From: Acidobacteriota bacterium
GTDB lineage: Bacteria > Acidobacteriota > Terriglobia > Terriglobales > Acidobacteriaceae
Direction: 5' to 3'
DNA: 55,402 nt
Assembly (NCBI GenBank): GCA_003224905.1
Contig: QIAA01000180.1
Coordinates: 1 to 55,402, forward strand
In this document: in pieces, positions 6,805-15,631 of the stretch
Position numbering within the stretch: position 1 is the first letter of the stretch
Layout: each line of letters begins with the position of its first letter
Notes under the pieces: generated by a model
What the model was told of the DNA's origin: nothing
The model's database searches: none
What the model saw: the letters and a program-made list of their open reading frames with translations, nothing else
Program-made: the position numbers and the translations under genes

Positions 6805-9213
6805 TCAATGAAGCATGCGCCACGGGTTCCAGCCAGCCTGCGCGCGGTCTGCCATGTACTCCTGCCGCGGTGCGGCGATGACCTCCGAGCCTGCATCCAG
6901 GCGCACTCTTACCGGTTCACCGCCTTCAACCGCGATGCGTACTGCGCTTGGTTCAATCGAAATGTGAACCGTGCTTTTCCGCCACTGCAATGGAAACGAC
7001 AGCCGTCTCCAATGCGACAATAAGTTGGGCGCGAGGCATATCCCATCCCTTTGTGTTCTCAATCCCCCAAATCCAAACACCATGGCCTGCCACAATCCAC
7101 CCAAAGCAGCTGCGTGTACGCCGCCAGCCGCATTGCCCATGTTGTTGCCCAAATCGATCTCCGACGCCTGCTTCACATATTGTTGCGCCAGATGCCCATC
7201 CCCCAAGCGCGCCGCCATAAGAGCATGGATCGAAGGACTTAAGGAACTGCCGTGTCCGGTCCGCGACTCGTAATAGCGGAAATTAGCGCCACGTGCCTCC
7301 GGCACCATCTCATCCCACAAGAGATAGGCGGCCATTACTACATCCGCTTGTTTCACAATATTGGTGCGCTGAATTCGCTCATGTCCCAGAATCACATCCA
7401 TCGCTACCGATCGTGGTTCGTAGCTCTTCAGATTTGCGGGCTCTTTCGCGAAATATCCCTGGAACTGTTCAAACAAGAATGTCTGCTGATCGAACGTCGT
7501 GAACATTGAATCCGCCAGCTTGGACCAGGTCTTCAGCTCTTCTTCCGTGATCTGCAGGCGGTCAGCAAGCTCGCGCCATCGCCCCGCCCAGCGGCTTTGC
7601 AGCAGTGATGCCGTCTCTGCCCCCCGGCGCAGATTCCACGCCGCCATAAGATTCGTGTATGCGTTGTCATCCACATCCTCGTGGTACTCGTCGGGACCGA
7701 TGACATGGCGAATGTGGTAACGCCCATCTGACTCCATCGTGCCTCGGCTGGCCCAGAACCGCGCCGTCTCCAGAATGATCTCGGCGCCGCATTGTGAGAA
7801 GAATTCCTCATCCCCCGTTACGTTCCAGTACTGCCAAATGCCATACGCTATATCGGCGCTGATGTGGACCTCCATCTCGCCGTTTAGCACTCGCATCACT
7901 TCGCCGCCTGGCGTGATGATTGCCTTGGGTGTGGTCTCCTCGCCCGTGTCCGCCGATTCCCACGGATACATCGCTCCGCGAAATCCCGCGGCACGTGCTT
8001 TCGCCCGCGCCGCATCCAGAGTGTGATACCGATATTCCAAAAGAGCCCGCGCCGACGGCGGATGCGTAAACGTGAAGAACGGCAGCATGTAAATCTCGGT
8101 GTCCCAGAAAACGTGCCCTTTATATGCGCTGCCGGTGAGCGCGCGCGCGCCAATCGAAACCCTCCCGTCCTCCGGATTCGCAGCGCTGATCAGATGATAT
8201 TCGGCAAAACGCAGCGCCCGCTGTAGAGAATCATCGCCCACGACCTCTATATCGGCCGTCTGCCATCTCGGCTGCCACTCCGACACATGCGAGGACGCGG
8301 CATCCGCAATTCCGCGAGGCAATAGGCGATTCAAATGGCTCAGAGCATCCTCAAAGGGCCGGGGCTTTTCCCGCGAGGTGAAAATGGAGATCAGACGATG
8401 CAGATGGCACTCCGTCCCAATCTCTGCATTCATCTCACAACGTTCCACGATCCGCCGCTCGTCAGCGTCGATCTCGCGCTCGCCAACTGTACCCGTTGAG
8501 GCCACCAGCTGGCCCATCACGCCAAAGGCAATGTTGACCTCTACTCCCGGCGTGCGCAGCACGAGCGGCAGCACGTTCGGCCGCTCCGGACTGCGCCTCG
8601 GCTTCCAGTCCGGCATTGGAAAAGTCATCGATCCGGAATCAATGTCAATCGAGCTCTCAAAACGCACCACGCTGCTGTAATTTTCTGCAGTCAACGTCAC
8701 CGAGTGCAGCAACAAATGCCGGTCGCTCAATGAAGCCAGTCGACATGCCACAATGCGAGTAATCCGTCCGTGCGGATCCCGATGCCGCCACTCCCGCCAT
8801 AGCATGCCCCGCCGCAAATCGAGAACCCGCCGATGCTCCAGCACCTGCCCGCGTTCAATGCTCAGAGGTTCGTCGCTGATCCATATCCTTACTCCCGCCC
8901 AGTCCGGCAGGGTTATCAGTTGCGGCACCGCGCCCGGTGTCTGCGGATGCTCAAACACGCCCGCAATAAAGGTGGCTGGCGCCGAGAGCGCACTGCCTTC
9001 GGCCAGACACCCACGGTTTCCCACATACCCGTTCGCGATCGCAAACAGCGACTCAACTTCGTGCTCGCGGGCTAACGTGAATCCTTCTTCTACGAGCAAC
9101 CAGGTGGGATCGGAGTCGCGGAACAGCGCGGGCAGGATGCTGGGCACCGCCTCCGCATAGGCCAACGCACCGTGGCGCGTATCAACCTGAGGTTGCGACG
9201 CCGAATGGTTCAT
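6805..9213 (-). CDS. Glycoside hydrolase family 65 disaccharide phosphorylase
   Basis: GH65 enzymes split maltose, trehalose, kojibiose or related disaccharides with phosphate, giving beta-glucose 1-phosphate. The product is about 802 residues, the usual length. It has an N-terminal beta-sandwich, then the (alpha/alpha)6 barrel with VFWDTEIYMLPFF, the catalytic-acid motif GPDEYHEDVDDNAYTN, and the phosphate-binding YESRTGHGSSLSPS. The substrate cannot be read from these motifs. I chose the ATG at 9211-9213 with GAGG five bases upstream; the frame is open to a TTG at 9264. It heads an operon with the universal stress protein and beta-PGM and diverges from a GT4 gene. Confidence 0.92.
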   Translation of the reverse strand: MNHSASQPQVDTRHGALAYAEAVPSILPALFRDSDPTWLLVEEGFTLAREHEVESLFAIANGYVGNRGCLAEGSALSAPATFIAGVFEHPQTPGAVPQLITLPDWAGVRIWISDEPLSIERGQVLEHRRVLDLRRGMLWREWRHRDPHGRITRIVACRLASLSDRHLLLHSVTLTAENYSSVVRFESSIDIDSGSMTFPMPDWKPRRSPERPNVLPLVLRTPGVEVNIAFGVMGQLVASTGTVGEREIDADERRIVERCEMNAEIGTECHLHRLISIFTSREKPRPFEDALSHLNRLLPRGIADAASSHVSEWQPRWQTADIEVVGDDSLQRALRFAEYHLISAANPEDGRVSIGARALTGSAYKGHVFWDTEIYMLPFFTFTHPPSARALLEYRYHTLDAARAKARAAGFRGAMYPWESADTGEETTPKAIITPGGEVMRVLNGEMEVHISADIAYGIWQYWNVTGDEEFFSQCGAEIILETARFWASRGTMESDGRYHIRHVIGPDEYHEDVDDNAYTNLMAAWNLRRGAETASLLQSRWAGRWRELADRLQITEEELKTWSKLADSMFTTFDQQTFLFEQFQGYFAKEPANLKSYEPRSVAMDVILGHERIQRTNIVKQADVVMAAYLLWDEMVPEARGANFRYYESRTGHGSSLSPSIHALMAARLGDGHLAQQYVKQASEIDLGNNMGNAAGGVHAAALGGLWQAMVFGFGGLRTQRDGICLAPNLLSHWRRLSFPLQWRKSTVHISIEPSAVRIAVEGGEPVRVRLDAGSEVIAAPRQEYMADRAQAGWNPWRMLH

Positions 9214-9383
9214 GAATACCTCGCCAGGCTCGGTTTCTATGCTGAGGTGAGTCGCTGTTCCCAACTGGCTATTCTCCGCCTCACGGGAAACGGCTCTCCA
9301 GGTGCTAAATCTGTGATGTCATTCCCCGGACAACCTTTGCCTCGCCCAAACTGGCTCCCCTGAGACAACATTCCCGCTTACCC

Positions 9384-10445
9384 ATGAATCGGAACATGAG
9401 GAACATGCGAATCGGTTTCATCGCTCCGCCTTTCATTTCTGTTCCGCCCAAAGACTACGGCGGCACCGAGCTCTTTATTGCCCAACTGGCCGAGGGACTG
9501 AAAGGGCATGGCATCGACTCCATTGTTTACACCAATGCCGAATCCACAGTCGCTGTGGAAAAGCGCTGGCTCTACGAACACTCCGAGTGGCCGATTAGGT
9601 CCGATATCTACTCCTTCATTAAGGAGGCAAATCACACATCCTGGGCAATGCACGAGGCCGCCACCGCCTGCGATGTGCTGCACGTGCACGCCGCCTGTGC
9701 TCTCACCTATTCACGTTTCGCAAAAGTTCCGATTGTGTATACCCTCCACGGCCCGCACGAGCCCAAACTCAGCGACCTGTATCGACACTATCCAGACGTC
9801 TCCTACGTCTGCATCAGCCAGTTCCAGTGCCAGCAGGAATCCATGCCGCACCGCCGCACCATCCACCACGGAATCGATCTTGCCAGCTACGAACTCAAGG
9901 ACGAGAAGCAGCCGTATCTGAGCTTCATCGGCCGCATTGCGCCCATCAAAGGCGTGCACCTGGCCATCGCGGTCGCTAAGACTGCCGGTGTTCCCCTGAA
10001 GATTGCCGGCGACGTCCAGCCCGCATTCCGCGAGTACTTCGAACGCAAGATCAAACCAGAAATCGACGGCGACTTCATCCAGTACATCGGAGTCGCCGAT
10101 CTCAAAGCGAAGAACGAGCTATTGGGAAACTCGTTAGCTATGCTATTCCCCATTCAATGGAACGAGCCCTTCGGCTTGGTGATGGTCGAAGCCATGGCAT
10201 GCGGAACTCCGGTGCTCGCCTTGCGCGGAGGGTCTGTCCCGGAAGTAGTTAAGGACGGCATTTCAGGATACGTCTGCCGTTCCGTTCGCGAACTGGCCAC
10301 GCGCGTCAAGCAGCTTAATTTCAAGCCCGCTGAGCTCCGCGCATATGTGGCAGAAAATTTCTCTCTCGAGCGCATGGTCCGCGAGTACGAGCAGGCCTAT
10401 AAGGATGCCATTGCCAGGCAACCCGGCCGAAGCGAAGCCGCATAG
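9384..10445 (+). CDS. GT4-family glycosyltransferase
   Basis: Retaining glycosyltransferase of GT-B fold, 353 residues. The N-terminal domain opens with IGFIAPPFISVPPKDYGGTE, including the P-x-x-Y-G-G-x-E loop typical of GT4 enzymes. The C-terminal domain has YLSFIGRIAPIKGVHLAI and the donor-binding segment PFGLVMVEAMACGTPVLA with the E-x7-E pattern. It diverges from the GH65 operon (170 bp between starts), so it may belong to the same sugar or trehalose theme, but the acceptor is unknown. An alternative start is the ATG at 9405, which has GAGGA four bases upstream. No signal peptide; cytoplasmic or peripheral membrane. Confidence 0.9.
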   Translation: MNRNMRNMRIGFIAPPFISVPPKDYGGTELFIAQLAEGLKGHGIDSIVYTNAESTVAVEKRWLYEHSEWPIRSDIYSFIKEANHTSWAMHEAATACDVLHVHAACALTYSRFAKVPIVYTLHGPHEPKLSDLYRHYPDVSYVCISQFQCQQESMPHRRTIHHGIDLASYELKDEKQPYLSFIGRIAPIKGVHLAIAVAKTAGVPLKIAGDVQPAFREYFERKIKPEIDGDFIQYIGVADLKAKNELLGNSLAMLFPIQWNEPFGLVMVEAMACGTPVLALRGGSVPEVVKDGISGYVCRSVRELATRVKQLNFKPAELRAYVAENFSLERMVREYEQAYKDAIARQPGRSEAA

Positions 10446-10522
10446 CCGGATGCGTGGGCATGGAATTGTCCATACGAACAATGTAGAGAGCAGGCACCTT
10501 CGGAGCTTCCGGCGGATTCTGG

Positions 10523-11947
10523 TCATCGTAATTTCAATCTCGACAGCGCCAACTTCGCAGCGTGATAGCCGCACATGCCGTGGACGCCGCCACCGGGCGG
10601 AGTTGATGAGGAGCAGATATAAATGTCGTTGGCCGAGGTCGCGTAGTGTCGCCACGTGGGACGAAATAAGAATTGACGGATGTCCATGACACCGCCGCCG
10701 ATATCACCCCCGACGAGATTGGCGTCCATACTTTCGAGATCCACAGGAGAGAAAACGCGGCGTGCCAAGACACAATCGCGGAATCCAGGAGCAAAGCGCT
10801 CGATCTGAGCCTCCAGCCTCCCGAGCATGTCTACCCGCGAGCCATTGGGAACGTGGCAATATGCCCATGCGGTGTGCTTACTCTCCGGGGCGCGCGATGA
10901 ATCGAACAAACTGGGCTGAGCCAGGAGAACAAATGGCTGGTCAGGGTGGTGGCCGTTGCGTACTGCTTTTTCAGACGCGGCAATCTCCTCAAAGGTTCCT
11001 CCCAGATGGATTGTCGCTGCACGCAAGCAGTCGGAACACTTCCAGGGGACGGGCCCGCTCAATGCGTAATCGACCTTGAACGCGCCGGGGCCGTAGCGAA
11101 ATCTGGCAAGTTGACGCTTGTAGCTGTTCGATATTCGTTCTCCGGCGATAGTGATCAGTTGTCGCGGAGTCAGGTCGCAGAGAATTAGATCGTAGCGGGG
11201 CAGGGATGCAAGACTGTCAACCCGGGATGAGCTTTTAACGTTGCCTCCAAGCATCCCAAGATGGCGGCACAAGGCATTTGTGAGCGATTGCGAGCCGCCG
11301 CGTGGAATGGGCCAGCCGACGGCATGAGCCGAGACGGCCATCAGCATGCCAAACGCGCCACTCAAGGGTTGATCAAGGCTGAGAAACGAATGCGCTGCAA
11401 GGCCTGCGAACAGCGCCCGAGCTCGTGCGCTGCGGAAACGGCGGGCCACTATTTTCGCGGAGACAAGAGCGCTGATCCCGAAGCGCGCCATTAACCACGG
11501 ATGTTTCGGAATCGAGGGAACAGGGCGGAGAACTTCTGGCGCAAAATCTTGCCAGCGGTCAACAAACGGCCGCATGAGCTTGACCCAAGAATTACCGTCG
11601 ACACCAAGGGAGGTTTCGGTTGCGCTGAGATTGCGTTCCAGCATGACTGCGGTTCCGTCGTCGAGCGGATGGGCGAGCACAGCCGGAGAATGAATCCATC
11701 CCAGTCCGTGGTCGTGCAGAGGCAGGGAAGAGAAGAATGGGGAACCAGCGCCAAGCGGATGGACCGCGGATCCGAAGTCGTGGAGGAAACCCGGCAAGGT
11801 CAATTCCATAGTGCGTGCGGCGCCGCCGGGGGTAGGCTCTGCTTCAAGAACGTCAACGTGCAGGCCTGCCTGCGCGAGGACTATTGCCGCTGCCAGTCCG
11901 TTTGGACCCGAGCCGATCACGCACGCGCTGGTGCTCGTCACACTCAC
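10523..11947 (-). CDS. Phytoene-dehydrogenase-like FAD oxidoreductase (COG1233)
   Basis: Flavin amine-oxidase/phytoene-desaturase superfamily protein. The Rossmann motif is CVIGSGPNGLAAAIVLAQAG at the N-terminus with the downstream acidic residue in VDVLEAEPTPGGAARTM. The C-terminus has TPPGGGVHGMCGYHAA, the FAD-binding end motif of this group. About 474 residues, normal for the family. Its substrate is unknown; no carotenoid genes are nearby, so a role in carotenoid synthesis is not supported. The frame is open to 12022, but the upstream part is made of a CACAGAGG-type repeat, so I set the start at a GTG near 11947; the GTG at 11941 is equally possible. It faces the GT4 gene convergently. 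Confidence 0.8.
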   Translation of the reverse strand: MSVTSTSACVIGSGPNGLAAAIVLAQAGLHVDVLEAEPTPGGAARTMELTLPGFLHDFGSAVHPLGAGSPFFSSLPLHDHGLGWIHSPAVLAHPLDDGTAVMLERNLSATETSLGVDGNSWVKLMRPFVDRWQDFAPEVLRPVPSIPKHPWLMARFGISALVSAKIVARRFRSARARALFAGLAAHSFLSLDQPLSGAFGMLMAVSAHAVGWPIPRGGSQSLTNALCRHLGMLGGNVKSSSRVDSLASLPRYDLILCDLTPRQLITIAGERISNSYKRQLARFRYGPGAFKVDYALSGPVPWKCSDCLRAATIHLGGTFEEIAASEKAVRNGHHPDQPFVLLAQPSLFDSSRAPESKHTAWAYCHVPNGSRVDMLGRLEAQIERFAPGFRDCVLARRVFSPVDLESMDANLVGGDIGGGVMDIRQFLFRPTWRHYATSANDIYICSSSTPPGGGVHGMCGYHAAKLALSRLKLR

Positions 11948-11970
11948 CTTGATTCCAGAGGCTCTCTGGT

Positions 11971-12034
11971 GTGCGACTCTGCGGACTCTGTGGCTAAGAA
12001 AAGTGACAACCACCGAGGACACAGAACACAGAGT
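11971..12034. repeat. Degenerate CACAGAGG / CTCTGTGG repeat cluster
   Basis: Units such as GACTCTGCGGACTCTGTGGC and CCACCGAGGACACAGAACACAGAG face each other upstream of the FAD oxidoreductase. They resemble the repeat at 1832-1866. Confidence 0.55.
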
Positions 12035-12113
12035 TCAGTTCCTGGAAAGATATGCTGCCCGGTTCTGTCCGCCATAGAGGCGTTGGAATCCGATCTCAAA
12101 AATCCGCGGGTCA

Positions 12114-13505
12114 TCACAACGAAGAATCCGTAGGTTCGCGGCGCAGGGCAGGAAGATCGATTCCCAGTTGCTCGGCCTTCTTGTAGAGATGGCTGCGTTC
12201 CAGGCCGAGCGACTTGGCAGCTTTGGTGATCTGATAGTTGTTGCGCTTCAGCTCGGAGAGGATTACTTCGCGCTCAAAGCTCTGCACACGGTCTGCGAGG
12301 CGGCTTGAGGAGTCGCTGACCGTGATGTGGGGGGACGCTGGTTCGGGTAGAGCGATGCGCACAGTTTCCAGAGTTACTTCTCCATCCGTGGCGAGGAGCA
12401 TGAGGCGCTCCACCACGTTGCGCAACTCGCGAACGTTGCCGGGCCAGGAGTGGGCCTGCAGGGCGTGGACTGCGTCAGGCGAGAAAGAAAGGGGTTTCCA
12501 GCCGTTCTGTGAACAAACCTGCTGGGCAAAGTGCTCAATGAGTTTCGGGATATCTTCTTTACGCTCACGCAGTACAGGGAGCGTGAGCGGAAAAACGTAA
12601 ATCCGGTGGAACAGATCCTGGCGAAATTTTCCTTCCCGCACCAGCGTTTCTAGGTTGCGATGGGTGGCCACGATCACGCGCACATTGACTGCAACAGGCT
12701 TGTCGCCGCCGATGCGTTCAACTTCGCCTTCTTCGAGGACGCGCAGCAGTTTGGCTTGCATGGTGAGCGGCATGTCGCCGATTTCGTCGAGAAAGAGCGT
12801 GCCACCTTCGGCTTGCTCGAACTTGCCGATGTGACGAGTGGCTGCGCCGGTAAAGGAGCCTTTTTCGTGCCCGAAAAGCTCGGATTCGATCAGTTCGGCC
12901 GGAACGGCTGCGCAATTTAGCGTGACGAACGTCCCCCCGGCTCGTGGGCTTTTCTCGTGCAGAGTGCGCGCGACCAGTTCTTTGCCAGTGCCGGTTTCGC
13001 CGAGAATGCAGACGCGGGTCTCGCTCGCGGCAACGCGTTCCACTTGTGCCATCAGCTTGCGCATCGAGTCGCCAGTCCAGACGATTTCGTGTTTTCCCAG
13101 GCGCTGGCGAAGCTGCCGATTTTCTGATTCCAGGCGCTGCAGTCTGAGCGCATTTTCTACTGTGAGCAGCAGCTTTTCAGTGGAGATAGGTTTTTCCAGG
13201 AAATCGAGCGCTCCCAGGCGAGTGGCGCGGACGGCCATTTCGATGTGCGCCTGCCCGGACATCATGACGACGGGGGTAGTCACGCCTTGAGACTTGATGT
13301 CTTCGAGTAGCGCCAGACCGTCTTTGCCGGGCATCACCACGTCGGAAAGAATTAAATCGAAGTGCTGCGTGCGGATCAGATCGAGTGCCTTGTTAGCGTT
13401 GTCACAGACTGTGGCCTCGTGGCCGGCGAGGCGAAAAGCGCGCGACAGAGAGGCCAGTGTGTTTGCCTCGTCATCCACGATCAGTAAATGCGCTTTTTGT
13501 GCCAT
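12114..13505 (-). CDS. NtrC-family sigma-54-dependent response regulator
   Basis: Transcription activator for sigma-54 promoters. The receiver domain starts [12 protein letters not shown], with the phospho-acceptor Asp in [13 protein letters not shown] and the Lys in FLEKPIS. The AAA+ domain has Walker [14 protein letters not shown], the GAFTGA loop as GSFTGAA, Walker [14 protein letters not shown] and the R-finger region. A Fis-type HTH lies at the C-terminus ([20 protein letters not shown]). About 463 residues. I chose the ATG at 13503-13505 ([13 protein letters not shown]); a TTG start at 13529 is the alternative. The kinase of its pair is probably the NtrY-like gene upstream at 13814-15631, although a 133-bp inverted-repeat element sits between them. 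Confidence 0.93.
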   Translation of the reverse strand: MAQKAHLLIVDDEANTLASLSRAFRLAGHEATVCDNANKALDLIRTQHFDLILSDVVMPGKDGLALLEDIKSQGVTTPVVMMSGQAHIEMAVRATRLGALDFLEKPISTEKLLLTVENALRLQRLESENRQLRQRLGKHEIVWTGDSMRKLMAQVERVAASETRVCILGETGTGKELVARTLHEKSPRAGGTFVTLNCAAVPAELIESELFGHEKGSFTGAATRHIGKFEQAEGGTLFLDEIGDMPLTMQAKLLRVLEEGEVERIGGDKPVAVNVRVIVATHRNLETLVREGKFRQDLFHRIYVFPLTLPVLRERKEDIPKLIEHFAQQVCSQNGWKPLSFSPDAVHALQAHSWPGNVRELRNVVERLMLLATDGEVTLETVRIALPEPASPHITVSDSSSRLADRVQSFEREVILSELKRNNYQITKAAKSLGLERSHLYKKAEQLGIDLPALRREPTDSSL

Positions 13506-13593
13506 TGGCGTTTGAGTCGCAACTTTCAACGCTTCGTTTGTGCGTGAGAACGTCTCTGTCGTCCCTGCGGAACTCGCTCATTTCCCACGACTA

Positions 13594-13726
13594 CCCAGGA
13601 CTTACGAGGCTGTTACGAAACTCAAATTTGAGCGGTGAAAACCACAATATGTTGTGATTGCGAAAACAACGGATCACAATATGTGACAAAATTTTCGAGT
13701 TTCGTAACAGACTCTTACGTCCTGGG
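13594..13726. mobile_element. MITE-like 133-bp element with 30-bp terminal inverted repeats
   Basis: The ends at 13594-13623 and 13697-13726 are inverted copies matching at 27 of 30 positions; 14 of these are an unbroken block (CTGTTACGAAACTC). Inside are the palindrome CTCAAATTTGAG (13621-13632) and two CACAATATG-type units, TTGTGAT...ATCACAA, facing each other. No ORF. No clear target-site duplication is visible (CTA on the left, CTG on the right). It lies between the NtrY-like and NtrC-like genes. A long RNA hairpin acting as a processing or termination site is an alternative to a mobile element. Confidence 0.6.
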
Positions 13727-13813
13727 CTGTAATATTCCGCTCCTTCGGAGCTGGTTTTGTTCAGCGGCATTCCGCCTTGCTCTTCCGAAAACGAGTTTTC
13801 GAGCACACTCTCC

Positions 13814-15631
13814 TCATGAATACGCGTTCGAAGTGCTGCGAGCCTGCTGAGCGGCTTCCAGCTTGTCCAGGTTACGCGGCAGTTCGATCAGAAACGCGGC
13901 GCCATGCCCCGGCTCGCTGCGAACACTGATTCTGCCGCCGTGATCGCTGATAACAGATTGCACGATGGCCAAGCCTAAACCAGTACCATGCGTCTTCGTT
14001 GTGTAATAAGGAGTGAACAGGCGCTGGCATTCTTCTGGAGTCAATCCCACACCTGAATCCGAAATCTCGATGCAGGCGAGACCCCCCTTCTGGTACGTGC
14101 GGATCGAGAGCTTGCCACCATCCGGCATTGCATCCAGGGCGTTGAGCACAAGATTCGAGAGCGCGCGGTGCAGCAGATCGGGATCGGCAGCAATTTCCGG
14201 CATTTGTTCAGCCAGCTCGAGTTTGAAGTCAATCCGCTTACCATCCTCCGGGGCCTGAAAAAGGCGACAGACATTTTGTGCAATTTCATTCAGTTGCACG
14301 CGCTGGAACTGCGGTTGCGGCATCTTTGAGAACTCGCTGAAACGCGAGATGATCGCCTTCAGATTGGCGATCTCTGCCAGAAGAGTCGAAGAGCTTTCGC
14401 GAAAAACCTCGTCAAACTGCTCCGGGCTGTGCTGGCGCGCGCGAATCAGATTCTCGACCGTTAATTGCAGTGGGAACAGGGGATTCTTGAGTTCATGGGC
14501 CAGACGGCGTGCCAGTTCCCGCCAAGCCGCCACCCGTTCGGCCTGCACGAGGTGTTCGCGCTGTTGCAGGAGTTCCTTGGTCATGTGGTTGAACGATTCG
14601 GCGAGTTCGCCGAGTTCGTCGGCTGACGTGACCGCCACCTGAGTACTCCAGTTTCCCGCTGCGACTTCGCGCGCAGCATCCGCGAGTTGCTCGACAGGGC
14701 GGATCACACGCGCGGCCGCCCATCCGCTGAATACGATCGCCAGGACGATGCCTGCGCTTCCGGCCAACAAGGCTGCGTATCGAATGTGCCGCCGCAGTTC
14801 CACGTAAGGCCGCCGTGCATTCCCCACCAGCAAAATGCCGAGCAGTTGATCGTTCTGACCTGCGAGCGGGATTGCGTGGACGATTTCATCGTCCGCGGCA
14901 TCGGACGACCAATGAATGTTGGTCTCTCCCTCTTTGCGCTGCTCCTGGACTTCTTTGATCAAAGTGGCGAGCGGTTCAGCTCTGCGTACGACCCCGGAAG
15001 CGTCGATCAACAGCGGCGGCGAAAAGCCTGTTCCCAGGTTCTGATAAAACATGGCGCGCATTCCAGTGGGAAGCTCAAGGCTGGCGAGAAAATTCTCATC
15101 AACTCGCTGTCCGCCGACAACGTAAAGCGATTTGTCTCCGACCCTTACCTCCCGCACGGAGGAAAGCGCGAGCCTTGCGCCGTCGGCGAGTTCCTCGGAT
15201 TTTAGAAATGCGTCTCCAGGCAAACTAGAAAAGTTCAGTGATTCTTCGCGATAGCCGAAGCGCGCCGCCCTCTGCGCCGATGAAATAATGACGCTCTGAG
15301 CGTCGATCAGTTCCAGGAAATCCAGATGCTGGCTCTCCGCGAGAGCTCTGGCTTCACCAACGTAGGAGCTGTAGTCCGGTGCGCTGCGATTCAATGCGAG
15401 GGCAATTCGTGTAACGGATTCGCTGGTGGCGATCGCCTCCACGCGGCGGACCACGTCCTGACCGCGTCGCTGAAATTCCCGACGGAACTGAGCCACCAGA
15501 GCAGCGGTGCGTTCCGCATCAGCACGTTCAAACGCATGGCGGGAGAGGACGAGGACAATCCACGCGACACTTCCTACGGAAACCGAAACTGTCAGCGCGA
15601 AGACGGCCAGCAGCTTGCGCCGGAAGCTCAT
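13814..15631 (-). CDS. NtrY-like sensor histidine kinase
   Basis: Membrane-bound kinase expected to phosphorylate the adjacent NtrC-type regulator. About 605 residues: first membrane helix near residues 7-30, a large periplasmic sensor region of about 250 residues, a second helix near 285-307, HAMP (about 305-360), then the DHp domain with H-box LAHELKNPLFPL (His near 379) and a catalytic domain with NALDAM (N box), DSGVGL and TGLGLAI (G boxes). I placed the start at ATG 15629-15631, which overlaps the stop of the upstream binding-protein gene as ATGA. That coupling means the two are made together and suggests the binding protein feeds the sensor (inference). Confidence 0.9.
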   Translation of the reverse strand: MSFRRKLLAVFALTVSVSVGSVAWIVLVLSRHAFERADAERTAALVAQFRREFQRRGQDVVRRVEAIATSESVTRIALALNRSAPDYSSYVGEARALAESQHLDFLELIDAQSVIISSAQRAARFGYREESLNFSSLPGDAFLKSEELADGARLALSSVREVRVGDKSLYVVGGQRVDENFLASLELPTGMRAMFYQNLGTGFSPPLLIDASGVVRRAEPLATLIKEVQEQRKEGETNIHWSSDAADDEIVHAIPLAGQNDQLLGILLVGNARRPYVELRRHIRYAALLAGSAGIVLAIVFSGWAAARVIRPVEQLADAAREVAAGNWSTQVAVTSADELGELAESFNHMTKELLQQREHLVQAERVAAWRELARRLAHELKNPLFPLQLTVENLIRARQHSPEQFDEVFRESSSTLLAEIANLKAIISRFSEFSKMPQPQFQRVQLNEIAQNVCRLFQAPEDGKRIDFKLELAEQMPEIAADPDLLHRALSNLVLNALDAMPDGGKLSIRTYQKGGLACIEISDSGVGLTPEECQRLFTPYYTTKTHGTGLGLAIVQSVISDHGGRISVRSEPGHGAAFLIELPRNLDKLEAAQQARSTSNAYS

